Positions 43,173-48,891 of a stretch of 48,891 nucleotides of DNA are shown one piece after another. The position numbers and the translations under genes are program-made. The DNA comes from Nitrospira sp. (lineage in GTDB: Bacteria; Nitrospirota; Nitrospiria; Nitrospirales; Nitrospiraceae), in contig SWDH01000041.1 in the NCBI GenBank assembly GCA_005116945.1, positions 22,402 to 71,292 of the forward strand, written 5' to 3'. The number at the start of each line of letters is the position of its first letter. Position 1 is the stretch's first letter. The notes beneath the pieces were generated by a model, which did not search any database, was not told the DNA's origin, and worked only from the letters and a program-made list of their open reading frames with translations.

Positions 43173-43295
43173 TCACCCCTTCTTACTCTTCTTACCCTTG
43201 CTGCGTCTTGCTGTCGTCACCAGTGCCTTCACCCGTGCGACATTCTTCCGATGCTTCTTTCTCGTCTTACGATCTTTTTCACGGCCTGTGGCCAT
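43173..43295 (-). CDS. Small, very basic protein (40 residues)
   Basis: Translation MATGREKDRKTRKKHRKNVA continues to a C-terminus rich in Arg, Lys and Ser (ARRSKGKKSKKG). GGAGAG lies five bases before the ATG at 43295, and the gene is convergent with the receiver-domain gene 21 bases away. More than 40 percent of residues are Lys or Arg, as in small ribosome-associated or nucleic-acid-binding proteins. I do not recognise a named family. Its good ribosome-binding site and lack of hydrophobic residues argue that it is real. Confidence 0.65.
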   Translation of the reverse strand: MATGREKDRKTRKKHRKNVARVKALVTTARRSKGKKSKKG

Positions 43296-43455
43296 AGTCT
43301 CTCCAAAATGTAAAAAGTGGAAGCGGAACGACGCTCTCGCCCTCGCCTTGTGCGAGTCTGTATAACACATGGCTCGACACCCCTCAAGCGATCTGTGTTC
43401 TTCATACTGCCTTGAGAGGCGCGCACCCGCGTGCTAAGATGCGCCGCACTTCATG

Positions 43456-43581
43456 GCAGGGTGCTGAAAAAATCCGCCAGCGGCGTTCTCGCATCGTTCA
43501 GACCCTCAACGTACCCCAGAGGGTACGCCTCGAGCCTTCACTCGCTGCGGCCTTGCTGGACGGCCTTTTTGAGCACCCTGC
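43456..43581. repeat. MITE-like repeat upstream of valS
   Basis: Left end GCAGGGTGCTGAAAAA and right end TTTTTGAGCACCCTGC are inverted repeats (15 of 16). The inside holds GGCGTTCTCGCATCGTTCAG, a small palindrome GTACCCCAGAGGGTAC and GCCTTGCTGGACGGCC. This is the shorter version of the element (126 bases). It lies 62 bases before valS and gives that gene a false 77-codon extension. Confidence 0.85.
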
Positions 43582-43642
43582 TGTATGTAGCTTCTATTGT
43601 GCCACACATACACGAGTCGTGAAATTAGGACACTATGGCTAC

Positions 43643-46411
43643 ATGAGCACGCCACAACTCGATAAAACCTACGACCCCAAGGCAGTCGAAGCACGTTGGT
43701 CTCAGGTCTGGAACGAGCAAGGCTATTTCCACGCCTCGCCGACGCACCCAGGCCAACCCTACTGTATCGCGATTCCTCCACCCAATGTCACAGGTTCACT
43801 CCACGTCGGCCACGCGCTGAATCATTCGATTCAGGACATCCTCATCCGCTGGCGGCGCATGCAAGGTCACAATGTGCTCTGGATCCCCGGCACCGACCAT
43901 GCGGGAATTGCCACACAAAACGTCGTGGAAAAACAGCTCATGACCGAGGGCCTGTCCCGGGAATCCCTTGGACGGGAACGCTTCATCGAGCGCGTGTGGC
44001 AATGGAAGGCCGCCTCAGGAGATACCATTATTCGTCAACAGAAACGGCTTGGCGAATCCTGCGACTGGGATCGCCTTCGTTTTACGATGGACGAAGGACT
44101 GTCGAAAGCCGTCCTGGAGGTCTTCGTCCGTCTCTATGAAGACAAACTGATTTACCGAGGAGAGCGGCTGATCAACTGGTGCCCCCGCTGCATGACCGCA
44201 CTGTCGGACATCGAAGTCGAACACGAAGAGGTGAAGGGGAAGCTGTACTCAATCGATTACCCACTCGCGCAAGATCCAACGGTTCGTCTTACCGTCGCAA
44301 CGACGAGGCCGGAAACCATGTTCGGCGATACCGCGGTGGCGGTCCATCCGGACGACCCCCGCTACAATCGTTTGATCGGCCAACGAGTCCGTCTCCCTCT
44401 CACCCACCGCCTGATTCCGATCGTAGGCGATGCCATTCTGGTCGACCTGGAGTTCGGGACAGGCGCCGTCAAGATTACGCCGGCGCACGACTTCAACGAC
44501 TTTGAAGCAGGCGAACGGCACGGACTACCACGCCTTGCCATTTTTGACCATCAAGCGTTACTCGATCCGCAAGGCCTCAATATCGCCGGCGTTGATCAAG
44601 CTGTTATTGAGGCGGTGGCAGGCTTACCTGCCATCAAAGCCCGATCCAAAGTCGAGCAGCTCTTGAAAGCACGCACGCTCCTCACGAAAGTCGATGACCA
44701 TAAAATGGCCATTGGAAAGTGCTACCGCTGCAAAACCGTGGTCGAGCCCTATCTGTCTCCGCAGTGGTTCGTCAAAATCAAGCCGCTGGCCGGGCCTGCG
44801 ATTCAGGCCGTTGAAGACGGACGTATTCGGATCATTCCTGAAGGATGGACGAATAATTATCTGGGATGGATGAGGGATATCAAAGACTGGTGTATCTCAC
44901 GCCAAATCTGGTGGGGGCATCAGATTCCTGCCTGGTATTGCTGTCATTGCAATAAAGAGCTGATCATTGAGGGTGCGGCAACGGCGGCCTCAACCACGCA
45001 CGCGCCGCGACTAACGATTCTCCAAGGAGCGATTCCGATTGTGGGGAAAACCGCTCCGACAATGTGCCCCGGATGCGGAGGCCGGCAGTTTATTCAGGAA
45101 CCGGATGTCCTCGATACCTGGTTTTCTTCTGCCCTCTGGCCTTTCTCCACACTGGGATGGCCGGAGCAGACGTCCGATCTCAAGACGTACTACCCGACTT
45201 CGACCCTCGTGACCGGCCTCGACATCCTCTTCTTTTGGGTGGCCAGGATGATCATGATGGGCCTGAAATTCATGGGCGATGTCCCCTTCCGCGATGTATA
45301 CGTCCATGCCCTCGTGCGGGATGCTGAAGGGCAAAAAATGAGCAAGTCGAAGGGGAACGTCATCGATCCACTTCACGTAATGGAGCAGTTTGGCACCGAC
45401 GCACTGCGGTTCACGCTCGCATCGATGGCCTCACCGGGACGCGACATCAAACTTGCGGAAGAACGGATCGAAGGTTACCGGAATTTCGCGAACAAGATCT
45501 GGAACGCGGCTCGGTTCAGCCTGATAAACCTCGATAGACCTCGAGCGGCCATCGTGCCAGCCGAACGCACGTTCCCCGACCGCTGGATTCTCAGTCGCCT
45601 CAATCACACCATCCAGATGGTGACATCTGAGCTAGAAGCCTATCGGTTCGATCGCGCGGCACATGCGCTGTACCAATTCATCTGGCACGAGTACTGTGAC
45701 TGGTACCTTGAACTGATCAAACCGACACTCCAGCACCTCGACAGCCCGGACGCGCCGGGAACCCGACAAACCCTCGTCGACACGCTCGAGACGACCATGC
45801 GTCTCCTTCATCCGTTCATGCCGTTCCTCACCGAAGAGATTTGGCAAACGCTCCCCCACCAGGGAGAGAGCATTGTGATTCAGAATTATCCGACCGCTGA
45901 CTCTACCTGGGCCGCACCCGAGATGGAAGAACGGTTTATGCTGCTCGATCAGACCATCGGCGTCGTACGCGCATCCCGCGTGCTCTTGAACTATACACCT
46001 GGGCAAAAGATCACGTTCTACCTCGCACACGATGAGTCTCAGCAACAGGACCACCTCCACCACCTCCGACACTACCTCGCGCATCTCGGTCGCGGCACGG
46101 TCGAGCTAGCCCCCGCCACAACGTGGCCGACCAGCAACCTTCTCCGGTTGGTGCGAGATGGCTTATCCGTCGGGATTGCGATCACAGGCGAGGTTGATCT
46201 CAACAACGCGCTGGATCGGATCATCAAGGAACAGTCCGAACAGACCAAGGAGATCATGCGATTGGAGGGAAAGCTCCGCAATCAGGAATTTACCGACAAG
46301 GCCCCGGCTGAGGTCATTACCGATCACCAGCATCGTTTGAAAAGTCTGCGCCAGGATCACGTCATGCTCGCCAGCAGTGAGCAACAATTGCGCACCATGC
46401 TGGGAACGTAA
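43643..46411 (+). CDS. valS: Valine--tRNA ligase
   Basis: 922 residues from the ATG at 43643, the normal size. The class I synthetase signatures are PPPNVTGSLHVGHALNHSIQ (HIGH motif HVGH) and KMSKSKGN (KMSKS loop). The editing domain holds TTRPETMFGDTAVAVHP and the C-terminal coiled-coil arm is seen at about 850-922. WTNNYLGWMRDIKDWCISRQIWWGH is also typical. It charges tRNA-Val with valine and hydrolyses mischarged threonine. The frame is open back to 43412, but that part translates a repeat. nadC follows after 3 bases, so both are likely co-transcribed. Confidence 0.97.
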   Translation: MSTPQLDKTYDPKAVEARWSQVWNEQGYFHASPTHPGQPYCIAIPPPNVTGSLHVGHALNHSIQDILIRWRRMQGHNVLWIPGTDHAGIATQNVVEKQLMTEGLSRESLGRERFIERVWQWKAASGDTIIRQQKRLGESCDWDRLRFTMDEGLSKAVLEVFVRLYEDKLIYRGERLINWCPRCMTALSDIEVEHEEVKGKLYSIDYPLAQDPTVRLTVATTRPETMFGDTAVAVHPDDPRYNRLIGQRVRLPLTHRLIPIVGDAILVDLEFGTGAVKITPAHDFNDFEAGERHGLPRLAIFDHQALLDPQGLNIAGVDQAVIEAVAGLPAIKARSKVEQLLKARTLLTKVDDHKMAIGKCYRCKTVVEPYLSPQWFVKIKPLAGPAIQAVEDGRIRIIPEGWTNNYLGWMRDIKDWCISRQIWWGHQIPAWYCCHCNKELIIEGAATAASTTHAPRLTILQGAIPIVGKTAPTMCPGCGGRQFIQEPDVLDTWFSSALWPFSTLGWPEQTSDLKTYYPTSTLVTGLDILFFWVARMIMMGLKFMGDVPFRDVYVHALVRDAEGQKMSKSKGNVIDPLHVMEQFGTDALRFTLASMASPGRDIKLAEERIEGYRNFANKIWNAARFSLINLDRPRAAIVPAERTFPDRWILSRLNHTIQMVTSELEAYRFDRAAHALYQFIWHEYCDWYLELIKPTLQHLDSPDAPGTRQTLVDTLETTMRLLHPFMPFLTEEIWQTLPHQGESIVIQNYPTADSTWAAPEMEERFMLLDQTIGVVRASRVLLNYTPGQKITFYLAHDESQQQDHLHHLRHYLAHLGRGTVELAPATTWPTSNLLRLVRDGLSVGIAITGEVDLNNALDRIIKEQSEQTKEIMRLEGKLRNQEFTDKAPAEVITDHQHRLKSLRQDHVMLASSEQQLRTMLGT

Positions 46412-46414
46412 ACG

Positions 46415-47287
46415 ATGGTCAGACCTCCGGTTGCCGACATACGGCGTGCTGTCCGGTTGGCGCTCCAGGAAGATCTTCCACTCGGCGACGCGACGACCAT
46501 TGCACTGTTTCCCATTCCGGCACCAGCGCGGGCCCGCATCGTCGCCCAACAATCGTTGGTCGTCGCCGGTCTCGCGGCAGCTGTGCACACCTTTCGGACC
46601 GTGGATGCGTCCCTCGTCTTGTCTATCCAGCACCATGATGGACAAGAGGCACAGGATGGAGATTGTCTCCTCCAAATCGAAGGCGATGGGCGATCGATCC
46701 TCAAGGCCGAACGAGTCGCGTTGAATTTTCTCCAACACCTCTCCGGCATCGCCACCGTGACACGGCAATTTTGCGACGCAGTTCGCAAATACCCTGTCAC
46801 CATACTCGATACGAGAAAGACGATCCCGGGCCTACGGGCGCTTCAGAAATGGGCCGTCCTCCTCGGAGGGGGCACGAATCACCGCCGATCGCTGAGTGAT
46901 GGCATCCTCGTCAAAGATAATCATCTCGCGCTCCTCACGCACACGCCCATGCCCATCCGAACGGCATGCCGCAAAGCCAAAACCAACGCCCCTCGCGGCA
47001 TGAGCGTCATCGTGGAAGTGGAGTCCTTGAATGAGGTCCGGCAGGCCGTCGAAGGACAAGCCGACATCATTTTACTGGATAACATGAGCCCGGCAACCGT
47101 CCGCCAAGCTATCCGACTGATCAAGGGAAAGGCCGTGGTTGAAGTGTCTGGAGGAATCACGCTAAAAAACGTACGAGCAATGGCGGCCGCCGGTCCCAAT
47201 CGTATCTCTATCGGAGCCCTCACCCATTCAGCCCCCGCCGCAACGCTCAGTCTGGTGCTCGAACCGCGCCGACGCAGTCGCTCGTGA
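46415..47287 (+). CDS. nadC: Nicotinate-nucleotide pyrophosphorylase (carboxylating)
   Basis: 290 residues. Quinolinate phosphoribosyltransferase motifs: LQEDLPLGDAT near the N-terminus, AERVALNFLQHLSGIAT, LDTRKTIPGLRALQKWAVL, GGGTNHRRSLSDGILVKDNH (Arg/His of the active site) and VEVESLNEVRQA, then LLDNMSP and VSGGI. It converts quinolinate and PRPP to nicotinate mononucleotide in NAD synthesis. The ATG lies 3 bases after valS. A short repeat of GTGAAA units follows the stop and a MITE-like element comes before birA. Confidence 0.96.
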   Translation: MVRPPVADIRRAVRLALQEDLPLGDATTIALFPIPAPARARIVAQQSLVVAGLAAAVHTFRTVDASLVLSIQHHDGQEAQDGDCLLQIEGDGRSILKAERVALNFLQHLSGIATVTRQFCDAVRKYPVTILDTRKTIPGLRALQKWAVLLGGGTNHRRSLSDGILVKDNHLALLTHTPMPIRTACRKAKTNAPRGMSVIVEVESLNEVRQAVEGQADIILLDNMSPATVRQAIRLIKGKAVVEVSGGITLKNVRAMAAAGPNRISIGALTHSAPAATLSLVLEPRRRSRS

Positions 47288-47312
47288 AAGGTGAAACGTA
47301 AAACGTGAAAGG
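47284..47312 (+). repeat. Short GTGAAA-type tandem repeat
   Basis: Just after the nadC stop are the units GTGAAAG, GTGAAAC, GTAAAAC and GTGAAAGG in a row, a simple 7-9 base periodicity. Confidence 0.5.
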
Positions 47313-47347
47313 TTTCGGATGAAGAGCATTCGGCAATCCAATGGCCT

Positions 47348-47564
47348 GCAGGATGCTCCAAAAGGCCGTCCAGCAAGGCCGCAGGCGATTCGAAACCGGA
47401 GGCGTAGCATTCCCACCCGCCAAGCCCCGAGCTGTCGTAACAGCTCTTTTCCCAGATGGGGTACGTTGAGGATTTCGATGAGCCGAGAACGAAGCTTGGT
47501 GAAAGGCGCGTCTCGGCGCGCCAGGGTTGGGCGGGTGAGAACAGAGACTTTTTCAGCATCCTGC
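47348..47564. repeat. Long MITE-like repeat between nadC and birA
   Basis: Left end GCAGGATGCTCCAAAAGGCC and right end ACTTTTTCAGCATCCTGC. Of 217 bases, the right half (GGCGCGTCTCGGCGCGCC, then GGGTTGGGCGGGTGAGAAC) repeats that of the copies at 21574 and 48419; the left half has GGCCGTCCAGCAAGGCCGCAG, as at 43456, and AGCTGTCGTAACAGCT as an additional palindrome. The birA start lies 11 bases past its end; TAGG at the border may serve as ribosome-binding site. Confidence 0.85.
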
Positions 47565-47574
47565 TAGGCAACCA

Positions 47575-48414
47575 GTGCAACCCTCGCCACCACTCACCAG
47601 AAACACAATCAACAGCACCCTCGCAACCACGTGGCTCGGGCGTCGGATCGAACTATTCGACAGCCTTCCTTCAACCAATCGAGAGGCCATTCAACTTGCA
47701 CAGGCAGACGTGGAGCATGGCACAGTCGTCATCGCTGAGAGTCAAACCGCAGGACGAGGGCGTCTTTCCAGAACATGGTTTTCTCCCCCAGGCATCAATC
47801 TCTACTGTTCCATCATCCTCAGAACGGCACGCCCACCTGAGCGCCTCACAGAATGGCTCTCCTGGCTCCCATTGGTCTCTGCACTGGCCACAGCTGAAGC
47901 GATCGAACAGGTCTCCCCCCTTCGAGTCTCTGTGAAATGGCCCAACGATCTCCTGATCTCGGAACGAAAAGCCGGCGGAATCCTCTGTGAGAGCGGAACA
48001 GGAACAAGATCAGACCCGTTCCAGATCATCGGGATCGGGATCAACGTCAACGGCGACGAGGATGATTGGCCTATCGACCTTCGCAGCTCAGCGACGTCAA
48101 TCTGGCAGGAACGGAAGATGGTTGTCGACCGCAACAGACTGCTCGCACAGCTGCTTCTCGAACTCGAACACTGTCTCGATGAATTAGCGACTCACGGAAC
48201 GAACCGACTCGCTTTGGCCTACCATCAACGCTGCTCGACCATCGGTATCACTGTACGAGCCACATTGGCAGGTGGAGAGGTCATCGTGGGGCTTGCCGAG
48301 GGAATCGGCCAGGATGGATCCTTACGGATACGCCCACAGACAGCGCATCCTCATTCAGATGCGCCGGAAATCGTCACCTTGCGTGTCGCCGACATCATCC
48401 ACGTGAGGACGTAG
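47575..48414 (+). CDS. birA: Biotin--[acetyl-CoA-carboxylase] ligase
   Basis: 279 residues without an N-terminal DNA-binding domain, so a class I ligase (not the repressor). The catalytic core shows DSLPSTNREA, the biotinyl-AMP loop ESQTAGRGRLSRTWFSPPGIN (GRGRx), VKWPNDLLISERKAGGILCE and IGIGINVN. It attaches biotin to carboxylases by way of biotinyl-AMP. The start is GTG at 47575. coaX follows after a MITE-like copy, so the common birA-coaX pairing is kept but interrupted. Confidence 0.94.
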   Translation: MQPSPPLTRNTINSTLATTWLGRRIELFDSLPSTNREAIQLAQADVEHGTVVIAESQTAGRGRLSRTWFSPPGINLYCSIILRTARPPERLTEWLSWLPLVSALATAEAIEQVSPLRVSVKWPNDLLISERKAGGILCESGTGTRSDPFQIIGIGINVNGDEDDWPIDLRSSATSIWQERKMVVDRNRLLAQLLLELEHCLDELATHGTNRLALAYHQRCSTIGITVRATLAGGEVIVGLAEGIGQDGSLRIRPQTAHPHSDAPEIVTLRVADIIHVRT

Positions 48415-48418
48415 CATA

Positions 48419-48630
48419 ATGCTGAAACAGTCCTCCAGCTGCATTCTCGCATCGTTCAGACCTTCAATATACCCCACTTGGGAAACGAGTTGTCTTGGCA
48501 GCTCGAGATGAGCGGGTGAGGAACACTCCGCCTCGGCCCTTGACTCGCTACGGCCTTGCCTGCGGAACGACGCGTCTCGGCGCACCGGGGTCGGGTGGGT
48601 GAGAAGTCTGAACTGTGTGAGCATTCTGCG
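48419..48630. repeat. Degenerate MITE-like repeat between birA and coaX
   Basis: ATGCTGAAACAGTCCTCCAG at the left, CATTCTCGCATCGTTCAG next, then ACGCGTCTCGGCGCACC and GGGTGGGTGAGAAG, ending GAGCATTCTGC. The TIR at both ends is diverged. The downstream 110 bases contain the coaX leader and a small hairpin, CATACG-AATCAC-CGTATG. Confidence 0.75.
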
Positions 48631-48740
48631 AAGTATATCTTGTTCTCCAAAGCATACGAATCACCGTATGTTCGGCAAGTCAGCTTAGCTTTTCTAAGCC
48701 CGCTGGCCAAACGACCTCATCAAACCGTACAATAGTTCGC

Positions 48741-48891
48741 ATGCTCCTCGTCGTCGATATCGGCAACACCAACATTGTCTGTGGCGTCTATGACGACCGC
48801 ACCCTGACGGCCCATTGGCGATTGGCGACAGACGTCAAAAAAACATTGGACGAGTACGGCATCCTGTTTTCCAATCTACTCACTGCTGCAG
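48741..48891 (+). CDS. coaX: Type III pantothenate kinase, partial
   Basis: The first 50 codons before the window ends. The opening [19 protein letters not shown] is the ATP-binding phosphate-1 motif of CoaX (DIGNTN), and [15 protein letters not shown] follows as in this family. It phosphorylates pantothenate with ATP, the first step of coenzyme A synthesis. The start is the ATG at 48741. Confidence 0.93.
   Translation, partial: MLLVVDIGNTNIVCGVYDDRTLTAHWRLATDVKKTLDEYGILFSNLLTAA

Noticed and set aside
43412..43642. 77-codon N-terminal extension of valS.
   Set aside because: It translates the MITE-like repeat at 43456-43581 and lies before the conserved ValS N-terminus.

Overview
The window looks like a bacterial chromosome of moderate GC, most probably a Nitrospira-like member of the Nitrospirota. 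This is an inference from the XrtA/PEP-CTERM-style exopolysaccharide (EPS) gene set, the order valS-nadC-birA-coaX, and a family of intergenic repeats with inverted ends; no marker gene in the window proves it.

Left two thirds (about 1-30,770, almost all on the minus strand): a long EPS/surface-glycan locus. It reads right to left. It starts with a specialised NusG/RfaH-like antiterminator (30262-30768), then two Wza-type export proteins, an outer-membrane beta-barrel protein, a Wzc-type co-polymerase with a fused tyrosine kinase, an initiating sugar-phosphate transferase, a polysaccharide deacetylase and a Wzm-type ABC permease without an ATPase partner. Next come an HTTM protein with a truncated DCC domain, an ATP-grasp ligase, a GT4 glycosyltransferase, an O-antigen-ligase-like protein, a ChbG/YdjC-type deacetylase and a second GT4. 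The left part holds a FemAB-like and a GNAT acyltransferase, a Gfo/Idh-SDR fusion, a GT2, an exosortase-type amidotransferase (AsnB-like), a transglutaminase-like protein, a GT39-like transferase, GtrA and a partial GT2. No exosortase is visible. A tRNA-Tyr and decayed insertion sequences (IS3, IS110, IS4) punctuate the locus, which suggests a mosaic built by repeated insertion and loss.

Middle (31,000-38,700): a decayed IS4-type element, then a PilZ protein and a LuxR-type regulator transcribed divergently. The regulator has a good sigma70 promoter carrying direct repeats, and upstream of it lies a 13-base motif also found in front of wzm. Then come a secreted hypothetical protein, another IS3 remnant, a Cas4-like/DEDD nuclease fusion, a MATE exporter, a mini-thioredoxin with a strong terminator, and a MltR-like gene broken by a stop codon.

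Right part (38,900-48,891): mostly housekeeping genes. These are a ketopantoate-reductase-like protein with an unusual sulfite-oxidase-like tail, a sirtuin, a HAD hydrolase, a receiver-domain protein with a long helical tail, a 40-residue basic protein, valS, nadC, birA and the start of coaX.

Two structural themes stand out. One is a MITE-like repeat (ends GCAGGATGCTGAAAAAG) present in six copies between genes, one of which supplies the C-terminus and stop of the HTTM gene. The other is one IS3-type element present as three separate decayed copies.
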